DNA of 8,061 nt, taken from the NCBI GenBank assembly GCA_964574865.1, contig CAZNOT010000027.1:1-8061 (forward strand). Direction: 5' to 3'. Position numbers and translations under genes: made by a program. A model generated the notes under the pieces. That model was not told where the DNA came from and made no database searches. It saw nothing but the letters and a program-made list of their open reading frames with translations. Shown one piece after another: positions 1 through 5,690 of this stretch (within the stretch, counting starts at the first letter, position 1; each line of letters begins with the position of its first letter). Origin of the DNA: DATDYW01 sp964574865 (GTDB lineage Bacteria > Patescibacteriota > Minisyncoccia > Phycocordibacterales > JAACPR01).

Positions 1-6
1 CCACGT

Positions 7-46
7 CTCCTTTTCGGGGCAAACTTCGGGCTCGGAACTTATACCA
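7..46 (-). promoter_or_regulatory. Leftward promoter and ribosome-binding site for a gene beyond the left edge
   Basis: On the minus strand an extended -10 box, TGG-TATAAG, lies at 46 to 38, and a purine-rich AAAAGGAG lies at 14 to 7, only a few bases from the window edge. Together they look like the start of a divergent leftward gene whose first codon falls outside the window. A GTG at 4 to 2 is too close to the AGGAG to be the start. No convincing -35 box is visible. This would be the only clear Shine-Dalgarno-led gene here. Confidence 0.35.
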
Positions 47-108
47 CAGCGGCCCCGGCGACGTCCCGTCGGGTCCGAAAAAAGCAGGCCCCCGGGGCGG
101 GACGGTAC

Positions 109-121
109 TATAGCCGGCATC
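109..121 (+). promoter_or_regulatory. -10 element of the mutY-like gene, leaderless
   Basis: TATAGC at 109-114 (within TACTATAG) is followed by seven bases and then the ATG at 122. That is the usual distance from a -10 box to a transcription start, so the mRNA would begin at or next to the start codon. There is no -35 match at 16-18 bp and no ribosome-binding site. The tRNA-Gly promoter at the right end carries the related CTATAGT. Confidence 0.45.
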
Positions 122-1147
122 ATGGCGCGGAAAGGTGGAGTTGAGCGGACGGTCAAGGAGGAGCGGCGCCCCCGGCTGAACGCTCGCAAATTGGGGGTGA
201 GGGGGCGGAGAGGAGAAATTGAGGCCAGGGTGAAGAAAGCGGGAACAAAAGAGACGGCGAAGAAGCCTGCGGTGAAGAAAGCGGCGGCGAAGAAGCCTCG
301 GGTGAGAAAGCTGGCACCGGCGGAAATCGCGGCGTTCCGCGAGGCTGTGTACGGCCACTACCGGCAGTTCAAGCGCGACCTGCCGTGGCGCCACACGCGC
401 GACCCGTACCAAATCTTCGTGTCCGAGATGATGCTGCAGCAGACGCAGGTCTCGCGGGTCGTGCCCAAATTCGTCGAATTCGTGAGGCGCTTCCCCACCG
501 CCCGCTCGCTCGCATCGGCGCCGCTCGGCGAGGTGCTCGAGACGTGGGCGGGCCTGGGCTACAACCGCCGCGCGAAAATGCTGTGGGAGGCGGCGAAAGC
601 GCTCGTCGAGAGGCGCTCCGGAATTCTCCCGAACACGTACGAGGGGCTCCGCTCGCTCCCCGGCATCGGTGACTACACGGCCTCGGCGATCCTGGCGTTC
701 GCGTTCGGCGTCGGGCGACCGCTCATCGAGACGAACGTGCGCGCCGTGATCATCCGGCACTTCTTCCCGCGCAAGAAAGACGTGAGCGAGCGCGAGATCC
801 TCTCGCTCACCGAGCAGACGCTCGACCGCGAGAACCCGCGCGACTGGTACGCCGCGTTCATGGACTACGGCGCGCACCTCAAGGCGAGCGAGGGGAACCA
901 CGCGCGGCGCTCGGCGCACCACGGCAAGGTGAAGAAGACGGCCTTCGCGGGGTCGATGCGGCAGGTGCGGGGCGCGGCTCTCAAAGAAATTTTGGCGAAG
1001 AGGGGCCGCGCGAGCGCGGCGTCAGTGACGCGCGCGGTTTCGAAAAAGCTCGGCGTCGAACGACGGAAAACGCGCGTCGCGCTCGACGGACTCCTGCGCG
1101 ACGGGCTCATAGAGCGCCGCGGCTCCCTCCTCTGCCCCGCCGGCTGA
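122..1147 (+). CDS. mutY: MutY-like adenine/mismatch DNA glycosylase, cluster-less, with basic N-terminal tail
   Basis: Base-excision repair glycosylase of the HhH-GPD superfamily; MutY members remove adenine paired with 8-oxoguanine. Residues 86-260 hold the domain: LPWR (87-90), SEMMLQQTQV (101-110) with catalytic Glu102, and the helix-hairpin-helix LPGIGDY (179-185). At the place of the second catalytic residue (Asp in E. coli MutY, in LDGNV) the sequence reads IETNV, so it is Glu203. The four cysteines of the usual [4Fe-4S] loop are absent; the region reads LKASEGNHARRSAHHGK, as I recall from cluster-less homologues. Residues 285-337 form a winged-helix-like end. The first 65 residues are Lys/Arg/Ala/Pro-rich, with two AKKP repeats resembling histone H1 tails. 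The ATG was chosen because a -10 box lies seven bases upstream. Glycosylase: sure. Substrate: not proven, since Tyr185 also occurs in thymine-DNA glycosylases. Confidence 0.88.
   Translation: MARKGGVERTVKEERRPRLNARKLGVRGRRGEIEARVKKAGTKETAKKPAVKKAAAKKPRVRKLAPAEIAAFREAVYGHYRQFKRDLPWRHTRDPYQIFVSEMMLQQTQVSRVVPKFVEFVRRFPTARSLASAPLGEVLETWAGLGYNRRAKMLWEAAKALVERRSGILPNTYEGLRSLPGIGDYTASAILAFAFGVGRPLIETNVRAVIIRHFFPRKKDVSEREILSLTEQTLDRENPRDWYAAFMDYGAHLKASEGNHARRSAHHGKVKKTAFAGSMRQVRGAALKEILAKRGRASAASVTRAVSKKLGVERRKTRVALDGLLRDGLIERRGSLLCPAG
257..316 (+). repeat. Imperfect 30-bp tandem repeat in the mutY tail
   Basis: Two adjacent 30-bp units, 257-286 and 287-316, both begin GCGAAGAAGCCT and encode AKKPAVKKAA followed by AKKPRVRKLA. 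The unit is a multiple of three, so unit gain or loss would keep the frame and only change the length of the basic tail. Confidence 0.7.
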
Positions 1148-1154
1148 GCGGCAC

Positions 1155-1191
1155 TTGATTCGCGGGTGAAGCGGGCGTAGCGTTCCGCCCG
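1155..1191 (+). promoter_or_regulatory. Promoter of the small basic-protein gene, leaderless
   Basis: TTGATT (1155-1160), a 17-bp spacer, TAGCGT (1178-1183), then eight bases to the ATG at 1192. The spacing matches a housekeeping sigma promoter and predicts a transcript starting at the start codon. A six-pair hairpin (CGGGCG 1172-1177 with CGCCCG 1186-1191) straddles the -10 box; it could slow read-through from mutY, but it has no U-tract. Confidence 0.45.
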
Positions 1192-1470
1192 ATGGCACAC
1201 TTGCACGAAATAGGATCGGTGTTTCGACGCCTCGGCATCGCGACAGAACCAGAAAGAACCGCCCAGGAAGAGGCCCAAGACCGCGCCCAGGCGGCCAAGG
1301 AAGAAGCCAAGGGCAGGGCCCGTCGCCCGAAGCGGCGCCTCGGGAAACGGCTCACGGCAGGAGCGCTCGAGGCTCGCGGCAAAGGCCGACGAAAGAGCCC
1401 TGAAGCCGCGAAGACGACGTTCTCGAAGATTCGGCGGCAGTCCTTGACCCAATGTTCGCGAACGATCTGA
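1192..1470 (+). CDS. Small basic hypothetical protein, 92 aa
   Basis: I do not recognise a family. The protein is rich in Arg, Lys, Ala and Glu. After MAHLHEIGSVFRRLGIA comes a charged, probably helical stretch (EPERTAQEEAQDRAQAAKEE, residues 19-38), then a strongly basic half (RARRPKRRLGKRL and RGKGRRK). There is no membrane segment or signal peptide. Support for a real gene comes mainly from context: a TTGATT-17-TAGCGT promoter ends eight bases before the ATG, and an intrinsic terminator begins 14 bases after the TGA, making a self-contained transcription unit between mutY and recG. Codons prefer G or C in third position but less than in neighbouring genes. The opposite strand is also open and would encode a hydrophobic peptide, but it has no matching signals. 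Nucleic-acid binding is a guess from charge only. Confidence 0.5.
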   Translation: MAHLHEIGSVFRRLGIATEPERTAQEEAQDRAQAAKEEAKGRARRPKRRLGKRLTAGALEARGKGRRKSPEAAKTTFSKIRRQSLTQCSRTI

Positions 1471-1484
1471 CCGGCAGAACGACC

Positions 1485-1512
1485 GCCGCCCTAACCCGGC
1501 GGCTTTTCTTTT
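1485..1512 (+). terminator. Intrinsic terminator after the small basic-protein gene
   Basis: GCCGCC (1485-1490), loop CTAACCC, GGCGGC (1498-1503), followed directly by TTTTCTTTT (1504-1512). The U-tract is present only in the plus direction. It overlaps a possible TTG start of recG at 1511, which argues against that start. Confidence 0.85.
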
Positions 1513-1562
1513 GGCCCGACCCGCGGCTAGGCTAGGGCCCGAGCAAAAATCTCCGGCGCGCG

Positions 1563-1568
1563 TACAAT
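1563..1568 (+). promoter_or_regulatory. -10 element upstream of recG
   Basis: TACAAT at 1563-1568 lies between the preceding terminator and the ATG at 1595. The expected start point near 1575 gives a leader of about 20 nt without a Shine-Dalgarno site. No clear -35 box is seen at 16-18 bp, so the assignment is moderate. Confidence 0.4.
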
Positions 1569-1594
1569 TGCCCGCGCCCACGCAGCATCCCCAA

Positions 1595-3895
1595 ATGCCC
1601 CGACCCACGCGCGCCGCCACACCTCCCCGGCCGCTCGCGCTCGCCACCCTGATTGACGCGGCCGTCCAGGTGAACGAGCCGGAGTCGAAGGGCCTGCGCA
1701 AGCTCGGCCTCAAAACTGTTCGCGACCTCCTGTACCACTTCCCCGCGCGCTACGGCGACACCGCCACGGTCCGCGCGATCGCGACCTTGGCCGACGGCGA
1801 GATCGCCACGGTCTACGGCCAGGTGCGCAAGCTCCAGACCAGCCGCACGTTCCGCGGCCACATCCCCCGCGCGACGGGCACGCTCGAGGACGAGACCGGC
1901 AAGCTCGCGCTCACGTGGTTCTCGCAGCCGTACATCGCGAAGATGATCCCCGAGGGCTCGCTCGTGCGCGTCACCGGCAAGGTCGCGGACCGCGGCGGAA
2001 AAAAATCGATGGCGAACCCCGAGATCGAGCGCGTCGAATCGATGCCGGTCGCGGTCGGCGACTCGCTGTTCGGCGAGGGCGAGGACTCCGAGGCGGCGCT
2101 CCTCCCCGTCTACCCCGAGAGCCGCGGCGTCTCGTCGCGGTGGCTCTTCCACGCGGCGCAAAAAATTCTCGCCGCGCTGCCCGAGGACGTCTTCGCCGAC
2201 CCGATCCCCGAACCGTTCCTCGAAAAGTACTCGCTGCCTTCGCTGCGCACCGCGCTCTTCTGGATTCACGCGCCGAAGAAAGCGTCCCAGGCGCGCGCCG
2301 CCCGCAAGCGCTTCGCGTTCGAGGAGGTGTTCCTCATCCAGGCCGACCGGCAGCGCCAGCGGCAGTCTCTGGCCGGCGAACCCGCGCACGAGATCACCGT
2401 CGGCGCGCACACGCTCGCCGAGTTCTTCGGCCGCTTCCCGTTCGCGCCGACCAACGCCCAGCGCCGCGCCATCGACCAGGTACTCGGCGACATTTCCGAG
2501 CCGCACCCGATGTCGCGGCTCGTCGAGGGCGACGTCGGCTCGGGAAAGACGTTCGTCGCCGCGGCCGCCGCGTTCGCCACGATTTCCGCGCGACCCAAAG
2601 ACCGCCCCTCCGCGCGGCTGCAGGTCGCGATCATGGCGCCCACCGAAATTCTCGCGCGCCAGCACTTCGACTCGTTCGTGGGCTACTTCCGGCACCTCGG
2701 CATTCAGGTGGCGCTCCTCACCGGCTCGGGCTGCCTCAAGTTCCCGTCGAAGGTGAGCCCCGACGAGGCGACGCACGTCTCTCGCGCGCAGGTTCTGAAG
2801 TGGGTCGAGAACGGCGAGCTGCCGGTGGTCGTCGGCACGCACGCGCTCATCCAGAAGTCGGTGAAGTTCAAGCACCTCGGCCTCGTGATTATCGACGAGC
2901 AGCACCGCTTCGGCATGCGGCAGCGAAAAGCCCTCGCGCGCAAAGACGAGCGCCTGCCCCACCTCATGTCGATGACGGCGACGCCGATTCCGCGCACGCT
3001 CGCGCTCACCCTCTACGGAGACCTCGACCTCTCGATCGTGGACGAGCTGCCGCCGGGCCGGAAACCTGTGCTCACCAAAGTTGTGCGCGCGGGTGACCGA
3101 AAAATCGCGTACGAGGAAATTCGCGCGGAGCTGAAGAGCGGCCGACAGGCGTTCGTTATCTGCCCGCGCATCGACGAGCCAGATCCGACGAAGGAGATGG
3201 CGGTGATGGCAGCTTCCGCGGTAGCGGAAGCGNNNNNNNNNNGGCCTCGCGGGTTGGTGCCTCCGCCCCCCCCCCTCGCCACCCCACCGGCCTAGGTGTT
3301 GGGGGGTGTGGGGGGTGCCGGGGCGGCCGCGCCGCCCCCCCGCCTACGAGAGGAGGTCTTCCCCGAATTTTCCGTCGGCCTCCTCCACGGAAAAATGAAG
3401 CCCGCCGAGAAGGATGACGCGATGGCCGCGTTCGTCTCGGGCGAGACGAACCTGCTCGTAGCCACCTCCGTCGTCGAGGTCGGCGTGAACGTGCCGAACG
3501 CGACCGCTATCTTCATCGAGGGCGCCGAGCGCTTCGGCCTCGCGCAGCTCCACCAGCTCCGCGGCCGCGTGGCGCGCGCGTCGTACCAGTCGCGCTGCTA
3601 CCTCGCGACCGACAGCAAGGGCGAGAAGACGCTCGCGCGGCTCGCCGCGATGGAAAAAGCGATCGATGGTTTCAAGCTCGCCGAACTCGACCTCGAGATG
3701 CGCGGCTCGGGAGAGCTCGCGGGCAGCCGCCAGTGGGGCATGACCGACCTCGCCATGGAGGCGCTCAAGAATTTGCCGATGGTCGAAGCCGCGCGCGATG
3801 CGGCCAGAGAAATCATCGCCGGCGACCCTCCCCTCTCCCGCCACCAAGCCTTGGCCGACGCCCTCGCTGCTCGCGAGGCAATCCACTTCGAGTAA
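1595..3895 (+). CDS. recG: ATP-dependent DNA helicase RecG, interrupted by an assembly gap
   Basis: RecG is a superfamily 2 double-strand DNA translocase that regresses stalled replication forks and processes branched DNA. Counting from this ATG: a LYHFPARYGD segment (46-55) leads into the OB-fold wedge domain (about 68-150), which grips the fork. The motor shows Walker A GDVGSGKT (Lys318), APTEILARQHF, the DEQH box (434-437) and TATPIPRT (motif III, from 461). After the gap come HGKMKP, VVEVGVNVPNA, QLHQLRGRVAR and a RecG-type C-terminus with GSGELAG. Ten Ns at 3233-3242 and roughly 100 bp of low-complexity sequence, including an in-frame TAG at 3293-3295, interrupt it. Family continuity suggests ...AVAEA-K-RLREEVFP..., so true coding resumes at the CGC of 3341 and the real protein is about 730 aa. 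I chose ATG 1595 over TTG 1511, which sits inside the previous gene's terminator. This is an assembly break, not a pseudogene. Confidence 0.93.
3233..3340. other. Scaffold gap plus spurious G/C-rich sequence inside recG
   Basis: Ten Ns (3233-3242) are followed by about 98 bases of C- and G-runs with no protein relationship to RecG. Coding on the left stops after ...AVAEA (3232) and resumes with RLREEVF (from 3341). A normal RecG needs only about one extra residue there, probably Lys. The stretch is best read as bad contig-end sequence retained during scaffolding. Confidence 0.85.
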
Positions 3896-3920
3896 AAGAA
3901 AAGCCGGCTAGGTGCCGGCT
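3894..3920 (-). terminator. Intrinsic terminator of the membrane-anchored protein gene; encloses its stop codon
   Basis: Read on the minus strand: AGCCGGC (3920-3914), loop ACCTA, GCCGGCT (3908-3902), then TTTTCTTTT into the end of recG. The TAG stop of the minus-strand gene (3910-3908) lies in the loop and the distal arm. There is no U-tract on the plus side, so recG is not terminated by it unless factors help. Confidence 0.85.
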
Positions 3921-4300
3921 GGGTTGCGATCTGGAGGCACCACCACCAGGCGCCGCGTCGGGTCGCTCGGGTCGTCGACGAGGCCGAGCGTGAACGTGTC
4001 CGGAGCCGAATCGATCTCGACGTCGGCGCCGAGGCGCACGAACGAAAAAATCGCGACCGGATCGATGCCTTTCGGGACGGCGATAGGCCCGTTCTCACCC
4101 ACCAGGTAGCGCTGGTCCCCGCGTTCGACGACGCCGAGCACGGTGGCCGGCGAGACGACGGTGGGCAGCGTCCTGGGCACAGTCTGGGACGACTCCTGGA
4201 ACAGATTCTCCTTTTCGAGAGCGACGCGGTGGTCGGCCTTTCTTGCGACGACAATCACGACGACCACGAACATTGGAAGGATGACGGAAGAGAGCTTCAT
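3908..4300 (-). CDS. Small membrane-anchored extracytoplasmic protein, 130 aa, unknown function
   Basis: The N-terminus MKLSSVILPMFVVVVIVVARK is a valine-rich hydrophobic segment (about residues 4-19) followed by RK: a single membrane anchor or uncleaved signal, with the remaining 110 residues likely outside the membrane. There is no lipobox cysteine; the protein has no cysteine at all. The outer part holds alternating hydrophobic residues (TVLGVVERGDQRYLVGENG, then VAIFSFVRLGADVEI), suggesting a small beta-rich domain; I do not recognise a family. The ATG is supported by a TTGACT-16-TACTTT promoter ending seven bases upstream, implying a leaderless mRNA. It lies 31 bp downstream of the TrmB-like gene on the same strand, so the two may also be co-transcribed, and it ends in its own terminator convergent with recG. 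The coding call is firm; function is open. Confidence 0.75.
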   Translation of the reverse strand: MKLSSVILPMFVVVVIVVARKADHRVALEKENLFQESSQTVPRTLPTVVSPATVLGVVERGDQRYLVGENGPIAVPKGIDPVAIFSFVRLGADVEIDSAPDTFTLGLVDDPSDPTRRLVVVPPDRNPAGT

Positions 4301-4307
4301 GCCCCGA

Positions 4308-4335
4308 AAAGTAGCACGGGAGAGAAATGAGTCAA
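4308..4335 (-). promoter_or_regulatory. Promoter of the membrane-anchored protein gene, overlapping the previous stop codon
   Basis: TTGACT (4335-4330), a 16-bp spacer, TACTTT (4313-4308), then seven bases to the ATG at 4300. The -35 box contains the TGA stop (4334-4332) of the upstream TrmB-like gene. It is among the closest matches to the sigma-70 consensus in the window, and it predicts a leaderless transcript. Confidence 0.6.
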
Positions 4336-4694
4336 CCGCCGAAGACTCGGCGTAGCAGCGCCGCCGCCGCGCCCGCGCGGCGGGCAGATTCGAGGCGCGC
4401 GGCGGCGAGCGTCGCCAGGCGCGACACGGGCGCGGCGTGGTAGCGGGCCGGGTAGCGCCCCTCGCAAAAAATTAACCCCCGCTTCGCGAGGGATTCCAGA
4501 GCAGAGTGGGCCGTCGAGCGCGGCAGGTCCGCGCCTCGGCTCACGGCCGAGAGCGGCGCAGGGTCAGAGCGCGAGAAAAGAGCCAGGAGGGCGCGAGCCT
4601 CAGCGCTGGAAAATTCGAAGGCGGCCAGAGCTCCGAGGAGCGAAGTGTCGAGGGCCATCGGCACTTCGGCGTTTCTCACGCGCCGCCGTTCCAT
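4332..4694 (-). CDS. TrmB-like winged-helix transcriptional regulator, 120 aa
   Basis: Residues 23-100 read like the N-terminal DNA-binding domain of TrmB/ArsR-type regulators: an FEFSSAEARALLALF helix (26-40), a linker with DPAPLSAVSRGADLP, and a probable recognition helix PRSTAHSALESLAKRG (58-73). A short wing (LIFCEGRYPARYHAAP) follows, then an Ala/Arg-rich helix that may dimerise. The sugar-binding C-terminal domain of long TrmB proteins is absent, so this is a one-domain regulator with no visible ligand pocket. ATG 4694 is favoured because a TTGACG-17-TAGGGT promoter ends 12 bases before it; Met13 (4658) is the alternative. It is divergent from the histidine kinase across 139 bp that hold both promoters and an inverted repeat overlapping its own -35 box, which suggests autoregulation. 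The fold is fairly sure; targets are inferred. Confidence 0.8.
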   Translation of the reverse strand: MERRRVRNAEVPMALDTSLLGALAAFEFSSAEARALLALFSRSDPAPLSAVSRGADLPRSTAHSALESLAKRGLIFCEGRYPARYHAAPVSRLATLAAARLESARRAGAAAALLRRVFGG

Positions 4695-4706
4695 TGGGGT
4701 GACGCG

Positions 4707-4735
4707 ACCCTAGCCGAGGCGTAATTTACCGTCAA
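4707..4735 (-). promoter_or_regulatory. Promoter of the TrmB-like regulator
   Basis: TTGACG (4735-4730), a 17-bp spacer, TAGGGT (4712-4707), then 12 bases to the ATG at 4694. The leader would be about five nt with no ribosome-binding site. The -35 box is part of the left arm of the inverted repeat at 4729-4757. Confidence 0.5.
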
Positions 4736-4757
4736 GTTTCGAGGCGCACGTTGACGG
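4729..4757. repeat. Inverted repeat, candidate operator in the divergent region
   Basis: CCGTCAA (4729-4735) and TTGACGG (4751-4757) are perfect 7-bp inverted arms separated by 15 bp, so their centres are about two helical turns apart. The left arm covers the -35 box of the regulator gene, and the right arm lies upstream of the kinase promoter. TTGACGGCAA (4751-4760) recurs nearly exactly as TTGTCGGCAA (4792-4801) at the kinase -35 box. A dimeric regulator could bind here; the TrmB-like protein is the nearest candidate. Confidence 0.5.
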
Positions 4758-4791
4758 CAAGGCGCGACCCTCGCACGGTAGGTGCCGAATC

Positions 4792-4820
4792 TTGTCGGCA
4801 ACGAATCTCGCGCGTACCGT
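4792..4820 (+). promoter_or_regulatory. Promoter of the histidine kinase gene
   Basis: TTGTCG (4792-4797), a 17-bp spacer, TACCGT (4815-4820), then 13 bases to the ATG at 4834. The predicted leader is about six nt with no Shine-Dalgarno site, mirroring the divergent regulator promoter. Confidence 0.5.
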
Positions 4821-4833
4821 GCCGCACTGACCC

Positions 4834-5571
4834 ATGAGCGCTGCCGAGCGAAACCTCGACCGCCTGCACCTCGCGAGCCTCGGCGAGCTCTCGAGAGGCT
4901 TGTTCCACGATTTGGCGTCACCCTTAACCGCCATCACCCTCGTCGCCGAAACCCTCTGCGCCGCAGCCGCGAAGACGCCGGACGCGACGCGCGTCTGCGC
5001 CGAGGAGCTACTCTTCTCGTGCAACGACCTGCGCGGCCTCGTGCAGACGATTCGCGAGTACATCGCCGACCCGCGCGCCGAGCGCAATTTTTCGCTCGCC
5101 GAAGCGGTCGGCCACGCGGTGCGGCTGGTGCGGCACCGCGCCCGGCGCTCCGAAACCGAAATCGTCGTCGCCGTCGAGGAGCCGTCTGAAATTTTCGGCC
5201 GGCCGCTGCCCATCGTGCAGATCCTGGTGAACCTCCTCGGCAACGCGGCGGACGCGTGCGGCGAGCGGCTGGCGCGCGAGAATGACAAGTGGCGCGGGAG
5301 GATCGTGGTGTCGGCGGCAATCGAGACCGGCATCGCCAAAATCTCGGTCGCGGACAACGGCGTCGGCATGGACGAGGCTACCGCCGCGCGCGTCTTCGAG
5401 CGCTACTTCAGTACCAAAGGGCCAGGCGGCGGATCGGGCCTCGGGCTCGACACCGTGCGCCGCACCGTCGAGAAAGTGCTCAAAGGAAAAATTAGCTTCC
5501 GATCAGCTCCCGATGAGGGGGCCATTTTTTCAGTCGAGTTTCCCGTTCACCCTAACGTGAGCCTCAAATGA
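4834..5571 (+). CDS. Orphan soluble histidine kinase (HisKA/HATPase), NtrB-like core, 245 aa
   Basis: A minimal two-component sensor kinase. The dimerisation/phosphoacceptor helix carries LASLGELSRGLFHDLASPL (residues 13-31) with phosphorylatable His25 in HDLxxPL. The ATP-binding domain shows the N-box QILVNLLGNAADAC (129-142), G1 box ADNGVGMD (173-180), F-box FERYFSTK (188-195) and G2 box GGGSGLGL (198-205), so catalysis looks intact. Nothing precedes the His domain: no PAS, GAF or membrane segment, so the signal must come from a partner protein. No response regulator with a receiver domain is in the window. The divergent TrmB-like protein lacks an acceptor Asp domain and is not an obvious phosphotransfer target. 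ATG 4834 follows a TTGTCG-17-TACCGT promoter. Its stop overlaps an ATGA, but I do not think pyrB starts there. The family is certain; the stimulus is unknown. Confidence 0.92.
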   Translation: MSAAERNLDRLHLASLGELSRGLFHDLASPLTAITLVAETLCAAAAKTPDATRVCAEELLFSCNDLRGLVQTIREYIADPRAERNFSLAEAVGHAVRLVRHRARRSETEIVVAVEEPSEIFGRPLPIVQILVNLLGNAADACGERLARENDKWRGRIVVSAAIETGIAKISVADNGVGMDEATAARVFERYFSTKGPGGGSGLGLDTVRRTVEKVLKGKISFRSAPDEGAIFSVEFPVHPNVSLK

Positions 5572-5690
5572 TTACGGGAAGGGCCGCCGCGCGGCATTGT
5601 CCGGGCGGCGGCTACTCCTTTGCGGAGGGAGCTCGGGGCCGCTCCGGCGCGGCGGCGCGGCGCTATCCCCAACCGCAGCCAGCGCCGGCG
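5572..5690 (+). other. GC-rich structured spacer between the kinase gene and pyrB
   Basis: No gene is convincing here. The stretch is full of potential secondary structure: GCCGCC...GGCGGC arms flanking GGCATTGTCC shortly after the kinase stop, then CTCC-TTTGC-GGAG. An in-frame extension of pyrB to the ATG at 5568 would encode an Ala/Arg/Pro-rich peptide unlike other PyrB proteins, so I leave it non-coding. It may attenuate read-through from the kinase gene, although no U-tract is visible. Confidence 0.4.

Noticed and set aside
1192..1510. Structural RNA (RNase P, tmRNA or SRP) in the mutY-recG spacer
   Set aside because: None of the conserved cores I know, such as GAGGAAAGTCC or a tRNA-like end, was found on either strand.
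1511..1594. TTG start for recG with a 28-residue extension
   Set aside because: The TTG lies inside the U-tract of the preceding terminator and upstream of the TACAAT box; ATG 1595 is better placed.
865..1713. Long minus-strand open frame antisense to mutY and recG
   Set aside because: It overlaps three plus-strand genes, has no recognisable domain or promoter, and is explained by the GC-rich codon pattern of the sense genes.
1532..2962. 476-codon minus-strand open frame antisense to recG
   Set aside because: It covers the RecG wedge and helicase motifs in antisense and is a Arg/Glu/Ala/Leu-rich shadow typical of high-GC genes.
1915..3096. 393-codon plus-strand frame inside recG
   Set aside because: Shifted-frame shadow of RecG, dominated by Arg, Ala, Pro and Gly, with no motif.
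3296..3895. A separate helicase gene starting at GTG 3296
   Set aside because: Its first 15 codons are from the spurious G/C-rich stretch; from 3341 on it is the C-terminal part of RecG.
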